The position numbers were made by a program, and so were the translations under genes. A stretch of 64,000 nucleotides of DNA. Origin: Chryseobacterium sp. E1. Lineage in GTDB: Bacteria > Bacteroidota > Bacteroidia > Flavobacteriales > Weeksellaceae. Location of the stretch: assembly GCA_019203745.1 (NCBI GenBank), contig CP078104.1, positions 3,410,001-3,474,000 on the forward strand, in the 5' to 3' direction. This document shows positions 40,875 through 49,089 of the stretch, piece by piece; the stretch's first letter is position 1, and each line of letters starts with the position of its first letter. The notes under the pieces are model-generated. The model made no database searches, was not told the origin of the DNA, and saw only the letters and a list, made by a program, of their open reading frames with translations.

Positions 40875-42390
40875 TGCCAATGAAAAATACCGTTAAGGTT
40901 GTTTCCGTTTTGGATACAGCCAGATCCTATGAATATGTTGATGAAAGCCCGATTCAGGGTGGGGTGAAAGATGTCTACTTTTCTCCTGAAAGAGATTATG
41001 TAGTGGCTTTTTACCGCAATCCTTTAGATGATGGACAGAAAGAGCGCATCATGAGAATTGTTTCCACCTATCTGCAAAATATACAGAGCGGAAATGCATC
41101 AGATTATTTCCTGAATGAGATTTTCAGATGGCCTCATGATATTGTGGAGAAAGGAAAACTTACAGGAATTGTGGTTCCCGTTTACAACAAGAAATTCTTC
41201 TTTGCCAAAGGATATATCGGTTCAGATAATATCCAGGGGCAGGATAAGGTTGGGAAATGGTTTACAGCTCCTATGTTCCGGAATCCTCAGTACCCGTTGA
41301 GATTAGATCAGTCTGAGCTGGGAGACTGGCTGAGCTACTTTCAGATAGCGATCAATATCAGCAGGGGAGTCAAGAAGCTTCATCAGATGGGACTTGCCCA
41401 TTCTGACCTTTCCTATAATAATATTCTGGTGGATCCGGTGACAAAATCTGCCTGTATCATTGATATTGATGGTCTTGTTGTTCCCAAATTATTCCAGCCG
41501 GAAGTCATAGGGACTGCGGATTTTATTGCCCCCGAGGTTTTAAAGACCCAGCATTTGAATATTCAGGATCCCGGGAGGCATTTACCCAGCCAAAAGACAG
41601 ATCTTCATGCTCTTGCTGTGCTGATCTATATGTATCTGCTGAGAAGACATCCTCTCCGGGGCGGGAAAATCTGGGATCTGGATTCTGAAAAAGATGAAAT
41701 CATTTCAATGGGTGAAAAAGCATTATTTATAGAGCATCCGAAAGACCCTTCCAATCAGGTGAAAGCAGATCAGCTGAGAAAATGGGATGCTTTCTGGGGA
41801 GATCCACAAAAGATTTCTTATTCGGTAACAGGGCCATACATTTCAGAATTATTCAGAAAGGCTTTTATAGACGGGCTGCATGATCCTATCAGACGTCCCA
41901 CTGCTAATGAGTGGGAAACCGCTTTGCTGAAAACCGTAGACCTCATCCAGCCTTGCCATAATTCGGAATGTACAGAAAAATGGTACGTCTTTGATAATAC
42001 CAGCAAACCTAAGTGCCCTTTTTGCGGAACACCTCATCAGGGAACATTACCGGTCCTCGATCTGTATTTTAAATTTGATGATGAGGTATGGAAGCCTGAA
42101 AATCACAGGCTGATGGTCTATCATAATCAGTATTTATTCAAATGGCATGTTTCCAGAAAGGTCATACGAAATGAAAACCTGACGATGCAGGATAAAATGC
42201 CTGTAGGATATTTTACATTCCACCAGGGAAGATGGGTATTCGTAAACCAAGGGCTACAGGGAATGAAAGATATTACAGAACAGAAGGAAATTCCGCCGGG
42301 TTCAATGGTAGAGCTGACGGATGGTAAAAAATATTGCTGTCCCCGGAAGAAGGCGGCAGGCTGATTTATGTGACGATGACCAATCAATAG
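40874..42390 (+). CDS. Atypical Ser/Thr protein kinase with zinc ribbon, ter operon
   Basis: About 505 aa. Kinase domain: catalytic loop LAHSDLSYNNIL (HSD in place of HRD), metal loop IDIDG (DFG equivalent), and GTADFIAPEVL. At the beta-3 strand the sequence is YVVAFYRNP with no Lys in the usual place. After the kinase a zinc-finger (CHNSECTEKW ... CPFCGT, near residue 360-387) leads to a C-terminal beta-rich FHA-like domain (VYHNQYLFKWHVSRKVI, VGYFTFHQGRWVFVNQG). One slip near 42335; the true end is RLIYVTMTNQ. Last gene of the operon. Confidence 0.88.
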
Positions 42391-42446
42391 TGAAAAAATG
42401 AGGATGGAAGATATACCTTCAATACAAAATAAAATATAAAATTCAG

Positions 42447-42518
42447 TAGGAGCGGACTTTAGTCCGCTTTTCTATATTGATCACAAATCGATGGCTTTAG
42501 CCGAAACTTATGATAATT
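42447..42518. repeat. Dispersed REP-like element, copy 2
   Basis: TAGGAGCGGACTTTAGTCCG hairpin followed by ATGGCTTTAGCCGAAACTTA, matching the element at 33988-34058 with compensating changes in the stem (GGGC/GCCC versus GGAC/GTCC). Confidence 0.65.
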
Positions 42519-42621
42519 ACAGGTTTGTAGACAATCATCTGTGAAAATCTGTGGTGAAAAATTTGCCCAATCTATTTTATCGGCGGGAAATTCCGTTCTC
42601 CCTGATCCGGAAACTGTGTTG

Positions 42622-43092
42622 TTAGCATAGATTATCAGCTCCATCCGTATTTTCAAAAGATGAAAATTCCATAAAATAAGAATGCTCATCCTCATCCACA
42701 ATTGTAAAACCTAAGCTGGTATACAGATGTTGTGCCTTATTGGTTTTCAAAACACTTAAAGAAGCTGTTTTTCCTTGCTCAGACGCTTCATCCAGAATAT
42801 CGGTCAGAATCATTTTCCCTAATCCTTTACCTTGTTGGTCAGGATCTATCTGAAGTTGCAGAATATCGATATTGGTATCGGTTCTGTCTACTTTCAGAAG
42901 GCCAATGGGATGGCCATCCAGAAAGATAATACTGGCCTTGTCAAACCGATAAAGAATCCTTTGAAGAGCTGTTTCCCGGTCTGTAGGAAGATTGGATTCT
43001 GCATAATGCGGAACCATTGTTTTTATCCTGAGGTCAAGAAGGTAATCAATGTCTTTTTCTGTAGCTTTTTGATAGGTAACGGGTGCTTTCAT
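42622..43092 (-). CDS. GNAT family N-acetyltransferase
   Basis: 156 aa, intact. GNAT pattern: VTYQKATEKDIDYLLDLR at the start, LQLQIDPDQQGKGLGKMIL with the acetyl-CoA loop QQGKGLG, and LSVLKTNKAQHLYTSLGFTIVDEDEHSYFMEF at the end (in parts). Substrate unknown. Single gene, with the REP-like element beyond its 3' end. Confidence 0.9.
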   Translation of the reverse strand: MKAPVTYQKATEKDIDYLLDLRIKTMVPHYAESNLPTDRETALQRILYRFDKASIIFLDGHPIGLLKVDRTDTNIDILQLQIDPDQQGKGLGKMILTDILDEASEQGKTASLSVLKTNKAQHLYTSLGFTIVDEDEHSYFMEFSSFENTDGADNLC

Positions 43093-43138
43093 AGTTTTTT
43101 TGAATTCGAATTTCAGGCCATACTTTCCCTGGAAAAAA

Positions 43139-43914
43139 TTAATAAGAATCTACAATGACAATTCTGGAATTTTTTTCAATATCAATCTTTAACTTCATTT
43201 CTAAAGCTTTATTGAGAAAATCATAAGCATAGCAAATTGTCTGTGAATATGGACCTTTATGATCAGTTGCAGACGTCTCTATAATAAATTGTAATTCCTC
43301 TTCAATGACCTCAAACAGGACAGGGTTGCTTTGATTTTCAGTTTTAATAGTATCAATAATTTGTTCTTCTTCTTCAGTCAGCTGATAATCATAACCATCA
43401 AGCTTATCTTCAAGAATCCTTTTCATAAGGAGAATTACATAATCATTGAAGCGAAGAAAATCTTCAGACAATAAATTGGTACCGCCATCTTTACTTTTTA
43501 TTTCATCAAGAGGAAAATAGTGGGTATAGTTTGCATATTGAAACATATACGAATAACATACTGTACTTGTTGGAATTTCATAAAGCAAGGTAATCCCGAA
43601 TGATCATAAAGCTTTTCAAAATATTGATCACGTTCACTCAACGGAGCGTTGTAAAATTGTGGATATACTTCCTCATCAAAAAATAAAGTGAGAGCAAACA
43701 GTTCATCAGGCGTAATCATGTTGATATTATTTTTGACGGTTTCCAGAATTGTATCAAAGCTGATATTATAATGATAATCGCTGAATTCCTTATTTCGGTC
43801 TTCAATAAACTTTTTAAATGTTCCGGCATGATAAATTCTGTGCTGAAGATCCTCATAAAGATTAGCCGCTGCCTTTTCTTTATTGAACATATAAATTGAA
43901 GTATGTCTTCCCAT
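43139..43914 (-). CDS. Uncharacterised ~258-aa protein
   Basis: Two frames joined at about 43580 (LYDHSGLP to LLYEIPTSTVCYSY). It starts MGRHTSIYMFNKEKAAANLYEDL and is rich in acidic and aromatic residues, mostly helical: DTILETVKNNINMITPDELFALTLFF, EEEQIIDTIKTENQ. No signal peptide or membrane helix. It sits beside a second orphan gene and shares its style (TPDELF / HPDE helices). Function unknown; could be an immunity-type or toxin-related protein but nothing shows this. Confidence 0.5.
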
Positions 43915-43963
43915 GAATTAGTTTGAATGTATATTGGAAATTTCTTTACGTTCTACGGTTTTC

Positions 43964-44510
43964 TTAATCAAATGTAATATTTCTTTGCTGAAGATAAGTT
44001 TCATCAATATTTTCTCTTTCAATATGATCCGGATGCATTGTAATTTTTATCAACTCTTCATCACTGTAAAAGCCTGCTAAAAACAGTTCATTCCTAATAT
44101 TTTCATCCGGATGGTAAGAGCATTGATCATGATCTCTTCGTTCCGCAACGTTTGGATATTAAAAATAAACACCCTTTGATAATGCTTATCCTTGTACTTT
44201 ATAATCAGATAATTTTCATAAAAGTATAACAGACAGTCCCGGAAAGCTGGCTGCTCCAGAGTACTTACAGGAGGTTTCCAGGTAAGAATTCTTTTATCCC
44301 TGAGCCTGATCTGAACCTGCTCTTTTCCGCTTCACTACATTGCCACCACGCAGTATCTCCATGGTTATTGTCCGTTGTTTGGTGAGGGAATACAGTGTTT
44401 TCCACAGACTCAGGATGGGTCCGGATCATTTTCTGTTCGCTCAGTTCCATATTCATAGGATCTTCCAATAGCTCTTCCTTGATCTGCTTAGGGATTTCAG
44501 CTTTCGCCAT
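43964..44510 (-). CDS. Uncharacterised ~182-aa protein
   Basis: It starts MAKAEIPKQIKEELLEDPMN. The frame slips near 44310 and 44115, and the third part ends YLQQRNITFD. It reads DTAWWQCSEAEKEQVQIRLRDKRILTWKPP, then a beta-rich DCLLYFYENYLIIKYKDKHYQRVFIFN, then NELFLAGFYSDEELIKITMHPDHIE. Cytoplasmic by composition. In line with the orphan gene at 43139-43914 (49-base gap), probably one operon. Family not recognised. Confidence 0.5.
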
Positions 44511-44579
44511 TATTTTTTAATTTTCAGGGACGAAGATATTGATTTAATCGGACTAAAAGCATATAAAGAAAGCTGAAAT

Positions 44580-44612
44580 AAAAACCGGATGAAATCTACC
44601 GTATTCTTCCGG
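44580..44612 (-). terminator. Possible terminator of tyrS
   Basis: AAACCGGA / TCCGGTTT stem around a long loop, followed on the minus strand by A/T-rich sequence, just beyond the tyrS stop. Confidence 0.5.
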
Positions 44613-44624
44613 TTTCGGATTTTT

Positions 44625-45824
44625 TTATACCAGTTCAAAGAAATTTCTTCTGCCAAGTTTTATTTTAATATCTGTTGAAAGTTCAATTTCCTGGTCGGGG
44701 TCTGAGATCTTGACAGAATTGATCTGAACTCCTCCGCTTTGGATGAGCCTTCGGACAGCTGATTTGCTGAGGTCATTCTTCAGCTGATGGCAAAGTTCAA
44801 GAACAGTCATTGTATGCTGGGTATGATTCAGTGTACTGATTGGAACAGGTTCAAAACTTTTCTTATCAAAATTTTTATTCTGAAACTGATTATTAAAGAA
44901 CAGTTCTGCATTTTCAGCCGATGCATCATCATGGTACTGGCGGATGATATTTTTGGCAATCAGCTTTTTGATGTTCATCGGATTTTCACCATTCTTTATT
45001 TTTGATTGTAAACTGCTTTTTTCTTCAGCAGAAAAATCTGTAGTAAGATCTATAAACTCATCAATCAGGGCATCCGGGATAGACATTGTTTTGCCAAACA
45101 TTTCATTAGGCTCATCAGTGAGTCCTATAATGTTGTTTAAAGACTTGCTCATTTTTTCTTTTCCGTCAAGGCCTTTCAGCAGAGGCATGCACATCACGAT
45201 CTGGGCTGGCAGTTGATAGATTTCCTGTAGCTGCCTGCCCATCGTACAGTTGAACAGCTGGTCTGTACCTCCCATTTCAATATCGCATTCAATTTTCACA
45301 GAATCGAACCCCTGGAGAATAGGATATACCAGTTCATGCATGGCAATAGGCGTGTTTTCTGTAAATCTTTTATTAAAATCATTACGGTGCATCAGTTGGG
45401 CCACGGTCACTTTTGAAAGCAGCTGAATGACTTCTGAAAAATCAAGCGCATCCAGCCAATCGGAATTGAATACAATTTCCGTACTTTCAATGTCAAGCAC
45501 TTTGGAAAGCTGATTGATATAAGTCTGTGCATTATGATGTACCTCCTCTGCGGTTAAAGGCTTTCTTGCCTTATTTTTTCCGGTAGGATCACCGATTCTT
45601 GCCGTAAAGCTTCCTACGACAATAATGATTTTGTGGCCAAGATCCTGAAACTGTTTCAGCTTTTTGAGAACCACGGCATGGCCCAGATGAAGATCGGGAG
45701 CCGTAGGATCAAAACCCAGCTTGATTGTTAATTTTCTGTTTTCTTTTTGGGCCTGTGCTAATTTTTCTTCCAGCCCGTTTTCCGGCAGGATGATAGCAAC
45801 ATTTTCTTGTAATGTATGGATCAT
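44625..45824 (-). CDS. tyrS: Tyrosyl-tRNA synthetase
   Basis: 399 aa, intact. Class I signatures HLGH (in DLHLGHAVVLKK, about residue 45) and KMSKS (in GKEKMSKSLNN); the tyrosine-binding region is ECDIEMGGTDQLFN. The C-terminal S4 RNA-binding domain begins near KSAVRRLIQSGGVQIN. It charges tRNA-Tyr in the cytoplasm. Upstream on the same strand lie a terminator-like hairpin and a short Tyr-containing ORF, suggesting attenuation control. Confidence 0.96.
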   Translation of the reverse strand: MIHTLQENVAIILPENGLEEKLAQAQKENRKLTIKLGFDPTAPDLHLGHAVVLKKLKQFQDLGHKIIIVVGSFTARIGDPTGKNKARKPLTAEEVHHNAQTYINQLSKVLDIESTEIVFNSDWLDALDFSEVIQLLSKVTVAQLMHRNDFNKRFTENTPIAMHELVYPILQGFDSVKIECDIEMGGTDQLFNCTMGRQLQEIYQLPAQIVMCMPLLKGLDGKEKMSKSLNNIIGLTDEPNEMFGKTMSIPDALIDEFIDLTTDFSAEEKSSLQSKIKNGENPMNIKKLIAKNIIRQYHDDASAENAELFFNNQFQNKNFDKKSFEPVPISTLNHTQHTMTVLELCHQLKNDLSKSAVRRLIQSGGVQINSVKISDPDQEIELSTDIKIKLGRRNFFELV

Positions 45825-45842
45825 GATGAATAATTTTAAAAT

Positions 45843-45872
45843 GAAAAAGCCCGGACAGGTACTGTCCGGGCT
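45843..45872 (-). terminator. Terminator/attenuator hairpin upstream of tyrS
   Basis: On the minus strand AGCCCGGACAG and CTGTCCGGGCT form a perfect 11-bp stem with a 3-base loop, then TTTTT. It lies between the leader ORF and the tyrS ATG (19 bases away). Confidence 0.8.
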
Positions 45873-45893
45873 CTATATAATGTTAGATGATTT

Positions 45894-45992
45894 TTAATGG
45901 ATTACAGATATAGAAAGTCTTCCCGAACGATAGCCCGGAGTATAATATTCACTGAAGAATGGAAGACGCAATATGCTGTTGAGATGTTTCAT
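45894..45992 (-). CDS. Candidate 32-aa leader peptide of tyrS
   Basis: Short ORF with ATG at 45992 and TAA, encoding a peptide with SEYYTPGYRSG (Tyr at positions 16, 17 and 21). It has its own -7 element 6 bases upstream and a terminator 22 bases downstream, before tyrS. The 8 bases TCCGGGCT spanning codons 18-21 are identical to part of the terminator's 3' arm and can pair with its 5' arm, so an alternative structure is possible. Leader function is inferred. Confidence 0.55.
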   Translation of the reverse strand: MKHLNSILRLPFFSEYYTPGYRSGRLSISVIH

Positions 45993-45998
45993 TGATTG

Positions 45999-46006
45999 CA
46001 AATATA
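45999..46006 (-). promoter_or_regulatory. -7 element of the tyrS leader transcript
   Basis: TATATTTG on the minus strand, 6 bases before the leader ATG; a TTG lies about 20 bases further upstream. Confidence 0.5.
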
Positions 46007-46033
46007 GCAGGTTTCACCCACAGTTCCAATATC

Positions 46034-46114
46034 TAAACCATTAAGATGAATGTAAAGGTTATAACAAGATTTGTTTTCAGAAAAAACTTAACCGTTTACG
46101 ATCTTAATGGTTTA
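46034..46114. repeat. Long-range inverted repeat
   Basis: TAAACCATTAAGAT (46034-46047) and ATCTTAATGGTTTA (46101-46114) are perfect complements, and the stem continues imperfectly inward (TGTAAAGGTTA with TAACCGTTTACG). It lies in the gap 46007-46260, where no gene is seen. Confidence 0.6.
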
Positions 46115-46260
46115 AAATAATGGTTCAAAACAATTTTACTTGTCATTTTTTTAGCTAATTCCATGCCAGAAATCATCAGGAAGGGCTTTTTATGTTTTTT
46201 ATCATGTTTCCCTTCTCAGCAGATCAAACTTATGAAAGTGAATTGAAATCCTTGTGATGT

Positions 46261-46861
46261 TTATAGCTTAAATTCAGGAACGGTTGTGACTTCAGGATAG
46301 ATATTTCTGATCTGATTTTTCCAGAGCTCAACTTCTTCACGAGATGCCTTATCAGCCCTGTCAAAAAGAAATGCCTGATCACATTCAATCCGGAATAGAT
46401 AAAAATTCCATGATCAGAGGTAAGTTCCAGAGCTTTGTCCATTCCCACCCTGTTATATTCTTCATGAGACTTTCCATGGGTATTGATAATAACAGTGCTT
46501 TTCCCTTTCAGCAATCCCTTTTGTACTCCCTGATCATAACGGTAAGCAAAACCATAACTGAAAACCCGGTCAATATAACCTTTCATTATGGCAGGCAAGC
46601 CCGTCCACCAGATCGGATAAATGAAAGTAATCTGTTCTGCCCAGGAAATATGGTCCTGTTCCTTTTAATATCCTCGGCTGCTTCTCCCGTAAACTGTCTC
46701 TGCATATCATCCAGAGAAAGCACAGGATCAAAACTGATCTTATACAGATCCCTGGTGATGATTTCATGGTTCTGAGATTCAAGATGTTTAGTAACGGTGT
46801 TTAAAATACTGTGATTTAAACTTTCATCATTGGGATGTGCATAAATGATTAAATGTCTCAT
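46261..46861 (-). CDS. NAD(P)H-dependent flavodoxin-fold oxidoreductase (quinone reductase type)
   Basis: About 200 aa. It opens MRHLIIYAHPNDESLNHSI, the FMN-binding loop of the NQO/KefF/MdaB group; then WAEQITFIYPIWWTGLPAIMKGYIDRVFSYGFAY, the conserved flavin-contact segment (in parts), and INTHGKSHEEY. Slips near 46665 and 46378; the end is VTTVPEFKL. It probably reduces quinones or nitro compounds. Last gene of a tetR, GNAT, araC run on the minus strand. Confidence 0.9.
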
Positions 46862-46936
46862 AGCTTTTGGTTGTTAAGATTAATGAGACAAATGTAGGAC
46901 CGTGTATGATCCGGTAATTGTAAGAAAACGAAATGA

Positions 46937-47755
46937 TTACTCTGATCTGGGATTGCAGATCTCCTGCTGGAATTTTATATATTGTGAAGGAGAAATATTT
47001 AAAAAATGTTTGAAATCATGGATGAGCTGGCTCTGATCATAGTAACCGCAATGATCAATAATAGTAAACCATTCGATTTTGCCCGGTTTTCCGGATTCCG
47101 TTTCAATGATTTGTATAGCTTTTAAAAAACGGTTGTAGCGGGTAAGCTCTTTCAAAGAATATCCGAACTGCTCTTTCTGTTTACGCTGGATGTTTCTTTC
47201 TGTCTGCCGGGTTTGCTCTGCAATTACCTTTACAGGATTTAAAAGGTCACTTTCAAAACTGCTCAGAAGCTGGCTTGTGCTGTCCTGATGATTAAGATAA
47301 GGGCGACAGAATTCTAAAATATAACTTACCTGCTCAATAGGGAGATTTATTTCTTTGAGTTGATACCAAAGGTTGGTAAAACAGTTTTCTGTCAAAAGAT
47401 CATCAGGGTGCTTTACCCTATTTTCAACCGTTGCCCTTCCGAAAAAGCGAAAGAATGCATCATTTTTAAAATTGGCGACTACAATGGAAGTCCCTGCTGG
47501 AAGGGTATACTCAAAAGCCTGCCTTACCGGTCCGAAAACCATACATTGATCAACATTGATTATTGTATTATCTCTTGTAATCATAGATACACCTTCTCCA
47601 AAACAGAACAGTAAAATAGTCTGATAAGTGGGTAACAGAGTTTGAGTGACAGGTACACCGGAATTATTTTCAGCAAAGTAAAAATGGGTGAAAATATTTT
47701 CAAATTCCTGAGGAACTGAAATTCTAAAATGGTTATATTCCTGTTGCAGTTCCAT
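46937..47755 (-). CDS. AraC family transcriptional regulator
   Basis: 272 aa, intact. The N-terminal ~150 residues form a cupin-like sensing domain (VPVTQTLLPTYQTILLFCFGEG); the C-terminal HTH domain has QTERNIQRKQKEQFGYSLKEL and CGYYDQSQLIHDFKHFLNISPSQYIKFQ (in parts), with the typical second AraC helix. It precedes the quinone-reductase-like gene by 75 bases and is its likely regulator. Confidence 0.9.
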   Translation of the reverse strand: MELQQEYNHFRISVPQEFENIFTHFYFAENNSGVPVTQTLLPTYQTILLFCFGEGVSMITRDNTIINVDQCMVFGPVRQAFEYTLPAGTSIVVANFKNDAFFRFFGRATVENRVKHPDDLLTENCFTNLWYQLKEINLPIEQVSYILEFCRPYLNHQDSTSQLLSSFESDLLNPVKVIAEQTRQTERNIQRKQKEQFGYSLKELTRYNRFLKAIQIIETESGKPGKIEWFTIIDHCGYYDQSQLIHDFKHFLNISPSQYIKFQQEICNPRSE

Positions 47756-47758
47756 AGG

Positions 47759-48254
47759 TCAGAGCGTAAGGTTTTTTACCATTTTATAATTGGTGAGATC
47801 AACTCCTTTTACATTGACGGTCTGCTCTTTCAACATCTGAAAGCCGGCTTTTTCAAAAAATGGTCTGGCGGTTTTGCTAACGTCTGCCGTAAGCTGCTTT
47901 TGACCATGCCTTAGCGCTTCTTCTTCCATTTTTGCATATAATAGAGAAGCAATCCCCTGATGCTGATACTCTTGATGTACAAACAGAAGGTCAATATAAT
48001 TTCCCTGATCAAGAGTACTAAATCCCACGATCTGGTTTTCTGTTTCAGCAATCAGAACATATTGACCTTTGATGACATTCATCCATCTTTCTTCATTGTC
48101 TGCCCCTGCACTCCAGGCATTGCGCTGTGCCTGATTATAATCCTTTTACAGATAACCTGTATTGTATCTGTAAAAAGCTTCTGCATGGCAGGCAGATCAT
48201 TTAAAGTGCCCTTTCTGATGCTGATTGTGGAATTATTTAATGTATCGGTGCTCA
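47759..48254 (-). CDS. GNAT family N-acetyltransferase
   Basis: About 165 aa. It begins MSTDTLNNSTISIRKGTLNDLPAM and overlaps the 3' end of the tetR gene by 22 bases. After a slip near 48148 it continues DYNQAQRNAWSAGADNEERWM. GNAT motif A is HQEYQHQGIASLLYAKME (Q/R-x-x-G-x-A type), then ADVSKTARPFFEKAGFQML. Substrate unknown. It ends 4 bases before the AraC gene. Confidence 0.85.
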
Positions 48255-48853
48255 TAAAGTTTTTGCTGTTCTTTGTTGAGAAGAGGATAGAAGAGATTCA
48301 TCTGGAGAAGTGTATAATGATTGATAGCCTGTTGCTGATCAAGTTTCAGGATGAGCCTGTTGTGAGTAAGCCAGTTATCGGCGAGGATGAAAATTTGCTC
48401 AGTAAGGCAGTCGACCACAAAAGCAGGAATATCCTTTTGAAAAACATCATTCTTCTGCAGACCTGAAAAGATCAGTTGAAACTCTTCTTTCCGGCTAAAA
48501 TTAATGCCTTCATACTTCGACTCTATTTCAGGAATGTTCTTCAAAATATCTACAAAGCTGATAAATATAAAACGGTAAGAATAAAAAATCTTACAGGTGG
48601 AACGTGTAAACTGGTACAAGTCTTCAAGCGTTTTACTGTCTGCTTTTTTCATGTGGTTCAGCAAATCATCCATCTTCAGGGTAAGATCTGCAAAAAGGAT
48701 TTTGATGATGTCTTCCGAGTGTCTGAAATGATAATGCAGGTTTCCGGCACTGATGTTCAGCTCAGCCGCAATATGTCTTGTGGTAATGGTATTATATCCT
48801 TTTTCGTTAAAAAGTTCGAGGGCTTTGGACAGTATCTTTTCTTTCGTGCTCAT
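48233..48853 (-). CDS. TetR family regulator
   Basis: 206 aa, intact. N-terminal HTH: STKEKILSKALELFNEKGY, TITTRHIAAELNISAGNLHYHF. The ligand-binding part is helical with no recognised effector. A perfect 26-bp palindrome lies 46 bases upstream between this gene and the divergent 48955 gene and is its likely operator. The ATG is only 4 bases from the -7 element. Confidence 0.9.
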   Translation of the reverse strand: MSTKEKILSKALELFNEKGYNTITTRHIAAELNISAGNLHYHFRHSEDIIKILFADLTLKMDDLLNHMKKADSKTLEDLYQFTRSTCKIFYSYRFIFISFVDILKNIPEIESKYEGINFSRKEEFQLIFSGLQKNDVFQKDIPAFVVDCLTEQIFILADNWLTHNRLILKLDQQQAINHYTLLQMNLFYPLLNKEQQKLYEHRYIK

Positions 48854-48857
48854 TGCT

Positions 48858-48865
48858 CAAATATA
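48858..48865 (-). promoter_or_regulatory. -7 element abutting the tetR start
   Basis: TATATTTG on the minus strand, then AGCA and ATG 48853. Confidence 0.45.
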
Positions 48866-48898
48866 AGAATAATAAGAATGGTGATAAATCATATTTGT

Positions 48899-48924
48899 AA
48901 AATTAGAACATTTGTTCTAATTTT
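48899..48924. promoter_or_regulatory. 26-bp palindromic operator
   Basis: AAAATTAGAACA and TGTTCTAATTTT around TT, a perfect dyad in the divergent gap. It ends 3 bases before the plus-strand -7 element (48927-48934), so binding there should block that promoter. Confidence 0.75.
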
Positions 48925-48926
48925 GG

Positions 48927-48934
48927 TATATTTG
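48927..48934 (+). promoter_or_regulatory. -7 element for the TetR-controlled pair
   Basis: TATATTTG, 20 bases before ATG 48955. Confidence 0.5.
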
Positions 48935-48954
48935 TATCATTAAATTGTTTTACA

Positions 48955-49089
48955 ATGGAAGGAAAGCAAAAGTTTGATTATGAATCAGCAGGTAAAAAAA
49001 CTACTGAAAATAATACTGACATTCAGGATATTGCGGCCAAGGTATTGCAGATTGTTATCGGTTTTATAATGGCGGTGCTGCATATGTGA
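48955..49089 (+). CDS. Small 44-aa protein with C-terminal hydrophobic helix
   Basis: ATG 48955 to TGA 49089. A hydrophilic half (MEGKQKFDYESAGKKTTENN) is followed by a membrane-like helix (IAAKVLQIVIGFIMAVLHM). It overlaps the start of the next gene (TGATG type) and sits behind the TetR operator. No family recognised; a frame slip extending it cannot be excluded. Confidence 0.5.
   Translation: MEGKQKFDYESAGKKTTENNTDIQDIAAKVLQIVIGFIMAVLHM

Noticed and set aside
36538..42390. A classical terZABCDE tellurite operon
   Set aside because: TerZ, TerA, TerB, TerC and TerE are absent; it is the TerD plus TerY/phosphatase/kinase form.
42459..42701. Minus-strand ORF over the REP-like element
   Set aside because: It overlaps the repeat and the end of the GNAT gene in another frame and has no protein-like pattern.
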